Source: DASXHD01 sp036488725
GTDB taxonomy: Bacteria; Myxococcota_A; Polyangia; Polyangiales; Polyangiaceae
Assembly (NCBI GenBank): GCA_036488725.1
Contig: DASXHD010000058.1
Coordinates: forward strand, 13,304 to 77,303
Direction of reading: 5' to 3'
Length of the DNA stretch: 64,000 nt
Program-made: the position numbers and the translations under genes
Notes under the pieces: model-generated
Databases searched by the model: none
What the model saw: only the letters and a program-made list of their open reading frames with translations
Told to the model about the DNA's origin: nothing
Part shown: one piece after another, positions 23,688-32,592 of the stretch
How positions within the stretch are numbered: the stretch's first letter is position 1
How the letters are laid out: every line of letters begins with the position of its first letter

Positions 23688-25183
23688 AACAAAACCGAAA
23701 GCGAAACGGTGCCGCCGTAGACCCAGCCCTGGCTGCCGAAGCCCGGCCATCCGGGGTTGTTCGTCTGGAGACCTTTCGCGCCGGCGATCGGATCGCCGGT
23801 CGACGACGAGCGCGCGTCGTCGGGGAGCTCGTCGGGGATCTTCGAATCGTCTTTCACGTTGTCGCGCCACGCGAGCCGATACGCGACGAGCTGAAGGCCG
23901 GGTCGCAAACGCACGCCGCCGATGTTCGCTTCGACGTCGCCGCCGAACGCGAGACCGTAGCGATCGCTGTCGACGTAGTTCGATTGCCCCGTTTGCGTGG
24001 GCACCGGCGTCGGCGCGTATTGCCAATCGAAGTACGCGCGGAGCTTTCGATACTGATGCCGAATGCCGACGGCGTAGACGAGCGTGTCGCCCCACGCGGC
24101 GTCCTTGCCATAGTAGCTGCCGGGCTCGAGGCCGTGACGGTCTTGGTACGTCGACCAGTTCATCCACGTGAGCTCGGCGGCGATACCCATCGTGTAGTGC
24201 GCAGATTTGATGATGTCGGCCTCGCCGCCGATCGAGATGCGCCACGGCAAATAATCGTGCACTTCGTGCTGCGTGCCGGTCGAGACCACGCCGTTCGGGA
24301 GCGTCGCTTGGATTTGCGTGTCGATGACGAACGACTCGGGCGCGTGGATGACCGCGCCGATGCGAATGCGATCCGTCGGCGTCCAGTACGCGCCGGCGTG
24401 CGGCGCGAGCGCGGCGGTGACGCCGATGCTGTTGTTGACGAGGAGCTGCGTGTAATCGGTCGCCGCCGGAACGTACGACGCGCTCGTCGCTTGGTTGGCG
24501 AGGCCGAGCGTCGTGCCGATGCCGATCGAGAGCTGCTTGAGGAGTCGAAAGCTTCCGCCGACCGCGATCGACATGGCGGTCAATCGATCGCCGTAGAGCT
24601 CCGGGTGCAAGCTGTTCGAGAAGAGCGCCTCGCGCTCGTCGTTGTAGAACGCGTTGGCCGTCGTGAGATTGGCGATCGGCAGCATCAAGAAGAGACCGAG
24701 GCTGAATCGATTCTTGATGAGATGCTTCACGCCGCCGATGACGAGGTACGGCCGCACTTGCCCGCTCGAGCCCGCGGCTTGCCGCGGGCGCGCGGTGAAA
24801 TTGTCCGGGCAGCCGGCGACCTCGCAGCCTTGGAGCCACTGTGTCGGCACGACCGTGTTCGGGAGCTGCTGCACGCCGCCCGGCGGACCGTAGACGATGC
24901 CGCGCGCGCCCACCGCGAGCGGAACGTCGTGGCCCGCCGGCCGTCCGTCGAGGGTCATGGAGATTTGCTCGCTGAGCATCGCGATCGCGACGTCGAGACG
25001 ATCGTCGGCGTCCTCGAGCATCGCGGGGTTGAAGTACGCCGACGCCGAGCTCGGATCGCTGACGACCGGCGCGAACCCGCCGTTCGAGCCTGCCGCGCCG
25101 AGCGTCTCGAAGAGCGGCGTCGCCATCGCGTGTGTCTGCGCGAGGAGGACCGCGCACGAAACCAAGAGGATCGAGTTTTTCAT
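23684..25183 (-). CDS. FadL-like outer-membrane channel
   Basis: A 499-residue protein with a signal peptide (MKNSILLVSCAVLLAQTHAMA) and the N-terminal motif GGFAPVVSDPSSASAYFNPA, characteristic of OMPP1/FadL/TodX proteins that carry hydrophobic substrates through the outer membrane. The rest shows alternating amphipathic strands and loops (for example RLRPGLQLVAYRLAW) and ends in a Phe (SLSVLF), as expected for a beta-barrel. It overlaps the upstream lipoprotein gene by one base (TGATG), so the pair is co-translated; the lipoprotein may be a surface accessory to the channel. Confidence 0.9.
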   Translation of the reverse strand: MKNSILLVSCAVLLAQTHAMATPLFETLGAAGSNGGFAPVVSDPSSASAYFNPAMLEDADDRLDVAIAMLSEQISMTLDGRPAGHDVPLAVGARGIVYGPPGGVQQLPNTVVPTQWLQGCEVAGCPDNFTARPRQAAGSSGQVRPYLVIGGVKHLIKNRFSLGLFLMLPIANLTTANAFYNDEREALFSNSLHPELYGDRLTAMSIAVGGSFRLLKQLSIGIGTTLGLANQATSASYVPAATDYTQLLVNNSIGVTAALAPHAGAYWTPTDRIRIGAVIHAPESFVIDTQIQATLPNGVVSTGTQHEVHDYLPWRISIGGEADIIKSAHYTMGIAAELTWMNWSTYQDRHGLEPGSYYGKDAAWGDTLVYAVGIRHQYRKLRAYFDWQYAPTPVPTQTGQSNYVDSDRYGLAFGGDVEANIGGVRLRPGLQLVAYRLAWRDNVKDDSKIPDELPDDARSSSTGDPIAGAKGLQTNNPGWPGFGSQGWVYGGTVSLSVLF

Positions 25184-26295
25184 CAGAGGGTCGGATCGTG
25201 GGGAAGCGCGAGGCGAACGTTCGCGCACGTCTCGAGGTCGGCGTCGATGTCTTCGCCCGGGTTTCGCACGACGACCGCGGCGACGCGCGGGCTCGAGAGC
25301 GTGCTCCCGAGGTAACGCAGCGTGATGCGCGGAACGAGCGTCGCGTTGTCGACGTAACCCGGCGTCTCGATCAGCTGGCAGTTTTCGCCGCAGTCTTGGA
25401 CCGAGAGCACGCTCTCTTGAAGGTCCCAGTCGCCGTGCACCGTGAATTGGATCGCATTCTGCGCGACGGTCTCGTCGGCGGCGGTCGCGTACTCTTTGAA
25501 GTCGCGCTGCGTCGCTTCGCGGATGCCCGGCACGAAGCCGCCGATTTGGAACGCCGCGCCGGGGAAGCCATCGCCGTCGGTGTCTTCTTGGTTGTCGAGG
25601 TGCGCGCCCGTCGGGTGGAGCGGGTCTGCCTCGAAGGGCAGCGGCGTCAGATCTTTGAGCGCGGTGTGCGTCGAAAAATCGGCGGGCAAGAGCGCCGTCG
25701 TCCCGCCGCGCACGCGATAAAAACGATCGAACGAAAAGGTGCACCCGCTGCCCGAGGTCTGGAACGTCCCGCGCCGCGGGTGCGGGCCGCTCGCCGACGG
25801 ATCATTTTCGTAGAGAAGGCCTTTGAGCGATCCCGGGGTGCAGTCGACCGTCGCGTTGCCGGTCACGTGAAAACCGCAATGGAGCGCTTGCTCGACTTGG
25901 AACGCGCCGCCGCTCTGCGAGAAACGATAGAGGTACCAAGTGCTCGCCGGCTGTGGGTTTTGGCTGACGGCGTCGCGCACCGCGTCGTTCTCGCGCGAGA
26001 TCCACCAGCCGGTCATGTCGCACGCGGTCGTCTTCTCCGACTGCTCGCACGTCGGGCCGCTGCCGGTGATGCCGTCGCCGCACGGATAGAAACATGTATT
26101 GTCCATGCATTGCCAGCCGGGCGTGACCTTGCACTCGGTGCAGCCGGGGCTGCCGTTGTCGCAGTCCTCGTTGGCGTCGACCACGCCGTTGCCGCACGTG
26201 TCCGTCTCGTCGGCCGATGGCAAGACGATGTCCTTGGCGCACGCGGGCGAAAGGACGGCGACGAAGAAAAAAATCGACGCTAGACGCGGGGGCAC
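25183..26295 (-). CDS. Lipoprotein with DUF4215-like Cys repeat
   Basis: A 370-residue lipoprotein: signal peptide ending LSPACA, then TCGNGVVDANEDCDNG, the short Cys/Asn repeat named DUF4215 and found in many myxobacterial surface proteins. A second Cys segment (CKVTPGWQCMDNTC) follows, then a 280-residue domain with no recognised motif. It is co-translated with the FadL-like channel (one-base overlap). Its divergent neighbour, the frameshifted gene at 26320, starts only 24 bases away. Substrate or partner unknown. Confidence 0.85.
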   Translation of the reverse strand: MPPRLASIFFFVAVLSPACAKDIVLPSADETDTCGNGVVDANEDCDNGSPGCTECKVTPGWQCMDNTCFYPCGDGITGSGPTCEQSEKTTACDMTGWWISRENDAVRDAVSQNPQPASTWYLYRFSQSGGAFQVEQALHCGFHVTGNATVDCTPGSLKGLLYENDPSASGPHPRRGTFQTSGSGCTFSFDRFYRVRGGTTALLPADFSTHTALKDLTPLPFEADPLHPTGAHLDNQEDTDGDGFPGAAFQIGGFVPGIREATQRDFKEYATAADETVAQNAIQFTVHGDWDLQESVLSVQDCGENCQLIETPGYVDNATLVPRITLRYLGSTLSSPRVAAVVVRNPGEDIDADLETCANVRLALPHDPTL

Positions 26296-26319
26296 GGCGG
26301 GCGCCTTATAACATCGATC

Positions 26320-27194
26320 ATGCGCCTCGCGCCGTTCATCCTGCTCGCCTGCGCCGCGGGCGCTTGCGGCGGGAGCGAGAACGACGGGCGCACCGGATGC
26401 GGGGCCTGCCGGGTGTGATCCGACTGCCCCGTTTCGGTGCCCAGGCTCCGCTTGCCGAGCTCGACACCGCGGCGCTCGAATCGGGCCTTCGGCTCACGCC
26501 CGACGAGCTCACCGCAGTTTTCGTACGCAGCACGCCCGGCGCGTCGGCGCTCTACGTCGCGACGCGCGCATCGCGTGATGCGCCGTTCGGCACGCCTGCG
26601 CTCGCTTCGCCGCCTGCGCTCGGTCCGAACGCCATCGCGGGAACGCCGACGGTCGCCGCCGACGGTCTTTCGATCACGGTTCCTTGCTACGGACAGGCGG
26701 AGAGCTCGCTCTGCGTCGTGTCGCGTCCGAGCGTGGAGGCCCCCTTCGCGGCGATGACGACGGTCGGCTACTTCTGCTTGTTCAACGGCGGGCCGGCCTC
26801 ACCGTACGAATGCGAAACCGATTCGTCGGGTGCCCTGCGCGCGTTCGTCGCGACGGTGCCGCCCGAGCCGACCTATAGCGAGGGCATTTATCTCGAGACG
26901 CGCGACGATCTTGCGTCGAGCTTCACGCTCGGTCCGCTCGTGCTAGCCGACCCGGAGGACTCGTTCGCCGTTTCGAGCGATGGGCTCTCGATTTACATCG
27001 CGCAGCTCGATGACGGTCAGAAGGGCACGCACGTCGGCGTTGCGACGCGCGCGACCACGGAGGAACCGTTCGGCGCGATCACCGCGCTGGGCGGGCTCGA
27101 CGACTACGATCCGAGCTGGGTCTCGCCCGATCAGTGCCGCCTCTATCTGGACGGTGCTGACGGCGATCTTTACGTCGCGTCGCGCGCCGAGTGA
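26320..27194 (+). pseudogene. Frameshifted lipoprotein with PD40-like repeats
   Basis: The ATG at 26320 opens a lipoprotein signal (LLACAAGACGG) that hits a stop after 32 codons. The same DNA read one base later gives a typical tether (APDAGPAGCDPTAP), and after a second one-base shift gives RFGAQAPLAELDTAALESG and about 250 residues up to 27194 with repeated PD40-like segments (TVAADGLSITVPC, AVSSDGLSIYIAQ, WVSPDQCRLYL). Two extra bases are implied, one in the GGG at 26386-26388 and one near 26432-26435. Either a true pseudogene or two sequencing insertions. Confidence 0.75.
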
Positions 27195-28418
27195 TCACGA
27201 CGCTGATGCGGCGGCGGCGCGCTTCCATCGCGGCAGAAGGACGAGCGGCACCGCACAGAGCACCGCGGCGAGCGCGAGGACGGTGCCCTTGCCGATGCGG
27301 TCGGCGAGCGAGCCTCCGAGCTGGCCGCCGACGCCGATGGCGACGGTGTTCGCGCTCGTGAGGAGCGTGTAGTGAAGGCCCGCGTCCGCTTTGCGCGTCG
27401 CGGTCATGAGCGCGGCGAAGAGGACCGTCGTGCCGAGGCCGCTCACGAACGACTCGGTCGCGATGCTCACCGTCGTCCACCCGAGCGGCACGCCGAGCCG
27501 CAGCGAGAGCACGAGCGGCACGCAGACGATTGCTTGTAGAATCCCCGCAATCGCGAGGGCGCGCGTTTCGCTGACGAGCCGGTGGAGCACGCCGCCCGCG
27601 GCCGCGCCGACGAGGCCGCACGTGATGCCGAGCGTGACCGCCGCGAGACCGATTTGGCGATGGGTCCAGTGCGCGTCGACGAGCATCGGCTTGATGAGGA
27701 CGGTCGCCATGTGGAGGCCGAGCTTGTAGGTCAGCGCGATCACCATGACCGGCCACGCGTCGCTCGAAAAAATGTGACGGAGGAACGCGATCGCTGCGAG
27801 ACGCGAGCGGGCCGACGGTGGCGCCGCGTCGTCGACCTCGCGCTCGCGCAGGAGGCGCGCGGCGGGCGTCGCGAGAAGAACGAGCGAGCCGCTCGCGAGG
27901 ACGGCGCCGCGAAATCCGAGCGGCGCGCTCAGGAGCAACAGCCCCGCGCCGCCCGCGAGCATGCCCAGACGATAACCCGCGACCTGCGCCGTGTTGCCGA
28001 ACCCGAGGTGCTTGGCCGGCAGCGATCGCACCGCGAGCGCGTCGACGAAGATGTCCTGCGTCGACGCGAAGAGCGCCGTGAAGAACACGAGCACGAACCA
28101 AAGCCCGGGCGCCTCCTTGAGAGGACGAAGCGCGAAGAGCGCGATCGAGACGAAGAGCAACGTCTGCAAAACCAGCAAAATGCCGCGGGATCGCGCGCGC
28201 ACGGCGGGACGGTCGGCGAGCGTCGACCAAATCACTTTGAGCTGCCACGGCAGCTGCAGCCACGAGACAGCCGCGATGAGGCCGAGCGAATAATGATTTT
28301 CGCGCAGCGCGACCGGCATGTAGTCGCTCGCGAACCCGTACGGCACGCCCTGCGCCGCGTAGAGGAGCGAGAGGGCGAAGAGAATTCGCCCGCCGTTCCT
28401 CTCGTTCGTTCGGGCCAT
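27195..28418 (-). CDS. Major facilitator transporter, AmpG-like
   Basis: A 407-residue protein with about twelve hydrophobic segments. The N-terminal QGVPYGFASDYMPVALRE matches the AmpG muropeptide permease pattern, and between spans 2 and 3 is the MFS loop WSTLADRPAVRARSR. AmpG carries anhydro-muropeptides released during cell-wall recycling into the cytoplasm. No ampD, nagZ or beta-lactamase gene is close, so the assignment rests on similarity. It ends one base after the pseudogene and is divergent from the peroxiredoxin-like gene. Confidence 0.85.
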   Translation of the reverse strand: MARTNERNGGRILFALSLLYAAQGVPYGFASDYMPVALRENHYSLGLIAAVSWLQLPWQLKVIWSTLADRPAVRARSRGILLVLQTLLFVSIALFALRPLKEAPGLWFVLVFFTALFASTQDIFVDALAVRSLPAKHLGFGNTAQVAGYRLGMLAGGAGLLLLSAPLGFRGAVLASGSLVLLATPAARLLREREVDDAAPPSARSRLAAIAFLRHIFSSDAWPVMVIALTYKLGLHMATVLIKPMLVDAHWTHRQIGLAAVTLGITCGLVGAAAGGVLHRLVSETRALAIAGILQAIVCVPLVLSLRLGVPLGWTTVSIATESFVSGLGTTVLFAALMTATRKADAGLHYTLLTSANTVAIGVGGQLGGSLADRIGKGTVLALAAVLCAVPLVLLPRWKRAAAASAS

Positions 28419-28474
28419 GCGGGCGCGGCCAGCATATCGTCGATCCGGCGCGGCGGCTCGCGCGTAGAGGTCGT

Positions 28475-29065
28475 ATGCAGGCGACTGATCTCGATCTCGA
28501 TCTCGTCGAGCAAGACCGACTGGTCGCGAGCGTCGCCGCGTCGACGGTGGTGATGCTCGACGCGCGTCGCGTGCGTTTGCGCGAGCTATGGGGCGACGAC
28601 GTCGTCGTGACGACCTTCTTGCGGCAGTTCGGCTGTCTCTTTTGTCATCGCGCGATCGCCGAGATCGTCGCGATCGTTCCCGACGTGATCGCCGCGGGCG
28701 CGCGCCTCGTCTTCGTCGGCAACGGCAGCGTGAACCAGGCGCAGCGTTTCTTCGCGGAGAAAAAACTTCCGCGCGACGGGTGCACGGTCGTGACCGATCC
28801 CGAGCGCGAGTCGTTTCGCGCGGCGGAGCTACGGCGCGGCTTCACGCGCACGTTCGTCAATGCGGGCAGCGTTCGCGCGTATCGCGAAGCGCGCGCCGAC
28901 GGTCATCGGATCACGGGGCTCTTCGGGGATCTCACGCAGCTGGGCGGCACGATGGTGACGCGACCGCCGGCGCGGCTCGTGATGCTCCATCGTTCGCAAT
29001 ACGCGGGCGACCACGCGGACTCCGAGGCGGTGCTCGGGGCCGTGCGGGCCGCCCATCGGGGGTGA
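28475..29065 (+). CDS. Peroxiredoxin-like (PRXL2/AhpC-TSA) protein
   Basis: A 196-residue thioredoxin-fold protein. RQFGCLFCHRAIAEI gives a Cys-x-x-Cys at the position of the peroxidatic cysteine, as in the PRXL2/AAED1 group of peroxiredoxin-like proteins. It also has a beta strand LVFVGNG and the FFAEKKLPRDGCTVVTDPE segment seen in this group. Its substrate is unproven; thiol-based redox activity is expected. It starts 57 bases from the divergent AmpG-like gene and lies 12 bases before the GNAT gene, so the two are probably in one operon. Confidence 0.85.
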   Translation: MQATDLDLDLVEQDRLVASVAASTVVMLDARRVRLRELWGDDVVVTTFLRQFGCLFCHRAIAEIVAIVPDVIAAGARLVFVGNGSVNQAQRFFAEKKLPRDGCTVVTDPERESFRAAELRRGFTRTFVNAGSVRAYREARADGHRITGLFGDLTQLGGTMVTRPPARLVMLHRSQYAGDHADSEAVLGAVRAAHRG

Positions 29066-29077
29066 CGGAGACGGAAA

Positions 29078-29848
29078 ATGCACATTCGGCCCGCGCGGGA
29101 CTCCGACTACGAAACCTTCGTCGCCCTCTTCGCGGAGCTCGAGACCGGCGACCCCGTGCCCAATCGCGAGCGCTTCATCGAAGACATCGCGCCCGGCGTG
29201 ATCTTCGCGGAGGACGACGCAGTGCTCGGTTATTCGTATTTCCACGTTCACGACGGCAATTGTCACGTGCGTCACCTCGTGACTGCGTCGGGCGCGCGGC
29301 GGCGCGGCGTCGGGCGCGCGCTCCTCCGCGCGGTTCGCGAACGTGCGCGCTCCGCGACGTGGTGTCTCAACGTCAAGCGCGACAACGTCGCTGCGATCGC
29401 GCTCTACGAGAGCGAAGGCTTTTCGATCGCGTACGAGTCCGCCGCGTTTCGGTTCGACGCGACCGCGCTCGCGCGGATCGCATTGCGCGGGGACCTGCAG
29501 ATTCGCGCGATCGATGAGGCAGAAGATGCCGCGGTCGAGCGCGCCGCGGGGATGCGCGCGGGGTCGTTCGCGCTCGGTCGCGCGCGCAAACGCGAGCCGA
29601 TCGCGCTCGAGGAAAAGGCGCGGGTCGTCGGCGGCGCGGTCTTCGACGCGCACTTTCCGGGCGCGTTTCCATTTCGCGTGACGCGCGCGGACCTCGCCGC
29701 GCCGTTCGCGCGCATGCTCGCCGAGCGAGCCGGACGCGATCACCTCTTCGTGACGTGCGAAGCCCAGCGCGACGTCACGGCTGCGCTCGTTGCGGCGGGC
29801 GCGACGCTTCGTTTCGAGATGTTTCACATGCGTGGCGAGCTCGCGTGA
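29078..29848 (+). CDS. GNAT-family N-acetyltransferase, two-lobed
   Basis: A 256-residue protein. Residues 1-135 are a full GNAT domain: VLGYSYFHVHDGNCHVRHLV, then the acetyl-CoA-binding RRRGVGRALLRAV, and the closing strand NVAAIALYESEGF. Residues 140-256 resemble a second, degenerate GNAT lobe (HLFVTCEAQRDVTAALVAAG) without a clear CoA motif. The substrate is unknown. It is convergent with the histidine kinase gene and 6 bases from its end. Confidence 0.9.
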   Translation: MHIRPARDSDYETFVALFAELETGDPVPNRERFIEDIAPGVIFAEDDAVLGYSYFHVHDGNCHVRHLVTASGARRRGVGRALLRAVRERARSATWCLNVKRDNVAAIALYESEGFSIAYESAAFRFDATALARIALRGDLQIRAIDEAEDAAVERAAGMRAGSFALGRARKREPIALEEKARVVGGAVFDAHFPGAFPFRVTRADLAAPFARMLAERAGRDHLFVTCEAQRDVTAALVAAGATLRFEMFHMRGELA

Positions 29849-29854
29849 GCCCGC

Positions 29855-31105
29855 TCACGCGCGGGCTGCGGGCAACGTGAAGACGAAACGCGCGCCGCGT
29901 TGCGTGCTCGGGTCGACCCAGATCTCGCCGCCGTGAGCGCGTACGAGATCGCGCGCGATGGCGAGGCCCAAGCCCGAGCCTGGCGCGTCGCGCGGGCCGC
30001 GCCAGAAGCGCTCGAACACCGCGTCGCGATCGCAAGCTGCGATGCCGGGGCCCGAGTCTCGCACGTGGAACGCGACGCCGGCTCGATGCGAGGTCGCGCC
30101 CGCGACGACCGCGCCGCCCCGGGGCGTGAACTTGAGCGCGTTGCTCACCAAATTGCCGAGCACCTGGAGGACGCGGCGCTCGTCGGCGTCGACGGCCGGC
30201 AACGTCGCGGGCGCGGTGCATCGCACGCGGATGCCGCGGGTCGCGGCGAGCGGCGCGACGTCGCCGACGGCTCGGCTGACGAGCGCGCGCGGCGTGATCG
30301 GCTCACGGCGGAGCGGGACGACGCGCGCGTCGAGGACGCTTGCGTCGAGCATGTCGCCGACGAGCGCGAGCATCGAGCGCGCTTGGCGTTCGATCGTGGC
30401 CACGCCGAAGCGCGGATCGATCGCCGACGTCGCGCCGCTGCGGATGCGTTGGCTCGATGCCAGGACGACGGCGAGCGCGTTCTTGAGATCGTGCGCCGTC
30501 GAGGCCATGGCGGATTCACGCCGTCGGATGGCCTCGCGCTGCGCGACGGCGTGCTCCACGAGGCGCGCGACCGTGCGCAGCAGCGTGAGCGGCGGCGGCG
30601 CCGGCCACGCTCGCGCCCAGATCGTCACGGCGCCCTGTGCGATCGGCGACGCGCTCATCCACTCGAGCCCGTCGAGGTCCGCGCGCTCGTCGGTGATCGT
30701 CGCGCCGCTCTCGAGCGCGCGAACGACGCACGCCTCGATCCGCGCGTCGACGCGTGCGTCGCGGGTCGAGCCCGTGCGCTCGCGCGCGCCCGAAGCGTTC
30801 ACGAGATCGACCGTGCAAGGGAGCCCGAACGCGACGAACGAACGCACGGCAGCCTCGGCGATGCCGCGCTCGTCGCGCCGCTCGTCGCGGGCGAGCGCGC
30901 TCGCGAGCCGGTCGAGCGTCAAGAGCTCTGCTTGCGCGTCGATGGGCGCGCGTACCGCCATGTATTTTCCCGACCGCGCCTTCGTCGACACGTCGGACGT
31001 ACCATGCAAGTGCATGCGGCGGCGCGGTGCAGCAAGCGTACCACCAGGGGCGATCGAAAAATCCGCCCCCGGCACGTCGACGAACGAAGTGGCCATCGTC
31101 CACAT
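29855..31105 (-). CDS. Sensor histidine kinase (GAF-like input)
   Basis: A 416-residue cytoplasmic kinase with no membrane span. After a 55-residue head, a GAF-like region (about 60-180) precedes the dimerisation helix with His205 in STAHDLKNALAVV, and a complete ATPase domain (GNLVSNALKFTPRGGAVV, DSGPGI, GSGLGLAIARDLV). It is divergent from the NtrC-type gene across 80 bases, making it a possible partner. It resembles the kinase at 34367-35497 in order and in several blocks, so the two are probably paralogues. ATG at 31096 is a second start candidate. Confidence 0.92.
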   Translation of the reverse strand: MWTMATSFVDVPGADFSIAPGGTLAAPRRRMHLHGTSDVSTKARSGKYMAVRAPIDAQAELLTLDRLASALARDERRDERGIAEAAVRSFVAFGLPCTVDLVNASGARERTGSTRDARVDARIEACVVRALESGATITDERADLDGLEWMSASPIAQGAVTIWARAWPAPPPLTLLRTVARLVEHAVAQREAIRRRESAMASTAHDLKNALAVVLASSQRIRSGATSAIDPRFGVATIERQARSMLALVGDMLDASVLDARVVPLRREPITPRALVSRAVGDVAPLAATRGIRVRCTAPATLPAVDADERRVLQVLGNLVSNALKFTPRGGAVVAGATSHRAGVAFHVRDSGPGIAACDRDAVFERFWRGPRDAPGSGLGLAIARDLVRAHGGEIWVDPSTQRGARFVFTLPAARA

Positions 31106-31185
31106 GGGTCAACACTCCACACATAGGGTGGTGGACAAACCTCGCTCGCCGGCTATGAGTGGCACCTCGAAAACGGGGAGGCGTG

Positions 31186-32550
31186 ATGTCCACACGGGTG
31201 CTCATCGTCGACGATGAACGCGAAATGGGAACGATGCTGCGCGACGGGCTGCGGGGCCGCGGGTACGACGCGTCGTGCTGCGGGTCGAGCGACGTCGCAT
31301 TCGCCGAGGTGATGGACGCGCGCGCGGACGTCGTCATCACCGACATTCGAATGCCGAACATGAACGGCATCGAGCTCTGCGACCGAATCGTCGCGAACCG
31401 GCCCGACGTGCCGGTCGCGGTGATGACGGCGTTCGGCGATCTGCAAACCGCGATCGCGACGATTCGCGCCGGCGCATTCGATTTTCTCGCGAAGCCGTTC
31501 GACATCGACGACCTCGTGCTCGTCGTCGAGCGCGCGATCAACCAGCGAACCCTCCGCGAAGAAGTGAAGCGTCTCCGGATGGAGCGTGGCGAGTCCAACT
31601 CCTCCTCCGCGCTGCTCGGCGAGAGCGCGGCGCTTCGCAGCGTCGCGCGCATGATTCAGCGCGTCGCCGACACGGACTCGGTCGTCCTCGTGACGGGTGA
31701 AACCGGAACCGGCAAAGAGCTCGTCGCGCGCGCCATCCACGAGCAGAGCCGGCGACGCGACGGCACGTTCGTCGCGATCAACTGCGGCGCGCTGCCCGAC
31801 GCGCTGCTCGAGAGCGAGCTCTTCGGTCACGTGCGCGGCGCGTTCACCGACGCGCGCGAGAACCGCACCGGCCTCTTCGCCGAAGCGAGCGGCGGCACGC
31901 TGCTGCTCGACGAGATCGGCGACATGCAGCCTTCGATGCAGGTCAAGCTGCTGCGCGCGCTCGAGACGCGCACCGTGAGGCCGGTCGGCTCCAACGTCGA
32001 GGTGCCGTTCGACGCGCGCATCATCGCCGCGACCCATCGCGATCTCGACACGGCGGTCGAAGAGGGCCGCTTCCGCGAGGATCTGCTGTACCGGCTGAAC
32101 GTCATCCCGATCGAGCTGCCGCCGCTTCGCGGGCGCGGCGGGGACGTGCTCGTGCTCGCGCAGCACTTTCTCGATCGCTTCAGCCAACGCGCCGACAAAA
32201 AAGTGCGCGGCCTCTCGCAGGCGGTTGCCGAGCGGTTGCTCTCTTACGCGTGGCCGGGCAACGTGCGCGAGCTGCAAAACGCGATCGAGCGCGCCGTCGC
32301 GCTCGCGCAGCACGAGCAAATCGTCGTCGAGGATCTCCCAGCGAAAATTCGCGACTACCGTCGCTCGCACGTCATCGTCACCGCCGACGATCCCGAAGAG
32401 CTCGTCTCGATGGAGGAGGTCGAGCGCCGCTACGTCGCGCGCGTCCTCGAGTCGGCCGGCGGAAACAAAAATTTCGCGGCGCGGATCCTCGGATGGGACC
32501 GCAAGACTTTGTACCGGCGCCTCGAGCGCTGGTCGCGTCGTTCGACGTGA
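31186..32550 (+). CDS. NtrC-type sigma-54 response regulator
   Basis: A 454-residue protein with the full three-domain layout: receiver with phosphorylated Asp53 (VVITDIRMP) and Lys in FLAKPFD; AAA domain with Walker A GETGTGKE at residues 171-178 and Walker B LLLDEIGD; and a C-terminal Fis-type helix-turn-helix (NKNFAARILGWDRKTLYRRL). The sigma-54 contact loop reads GAFTDA (residues 218-223) instead of GAFTGA. The ATG at 31186 is preceded by GGGGAGGCGTG, a good ribosome binding site. Phosphorylation is expected to drive ATP-dependent opening of sigma-54 promoters. The kinase gene follows. Confidence 0.95.
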   Translation: MSTRVLIVDDEREMGTMLRDGLRGRGYDASCCGSSDVAFAEVMDARADVVITDIRMPNMNGIELCDRIVANRPDVPVAVMTAFGDLQTAIATIRAGAFDFLAKPFDIDDLVLVVERAINQRTLREEVKRLRMERGESNSSSALLGESAALRSVARMIQRVADTDSVVLVTGETGTGKELVARAIHEQSRRRDGTFVAINCGALPDALLESELFGHVRGAFTDARENRTGLFAEASGGTLLLDEIGDMQPSMQVKLLRALETRTVRPVGSNVEVPFDARIIAATHRDLDTAVEEGRFREDLLYRLNVIPIELPPLRGRGGDVLVLAQHFLDRFSQRADKKVRGLSQAVAERLLSYAWPGNVRELQNAIERAVALAQHEQIVVEDLPAKIRDYRRSHVIVTADDPEELVSMEEVERRYVARVLESAGGNKNFAARILGWDRKTLYRRLERWSRRST

Positions 32551-32553
32551 TGC

Positions 32554-32569
32554 TGGCACGGCGCCCGCA
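32554..32569 (+). promoter_or_regulatory. Sigma-54 (-24/-12) promoter candidate inside a hairpin
   Basis: TGGCACGGCGCCCGCA matches the -24/-12 consensus (TGGCACG, four bases, TTGCA) at all seven upstream bases and at the GC of the -12 element, with correct spacing. It lies between the NtrC-type gene and its kinase, 24 bases before the kinase ATG, so the activator could drive its own partner. The same bases sit in a hairpin with arms GCTGGC (32552-32557) and GCCAGC (32571-32576). The predicted leader is very short, so the call is uncertain. Confidence 0.4.
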
Positions 32570-32592
32570 CGCCAGCGAGGGAGGAGCGTGAC

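Noticed and set aside
31106..31185. TGGCAC near 31160 as a sigma-54 promoter for the NtrC gene
   Set aside because: The -12 half (TTGC) is missing at the required spacing.
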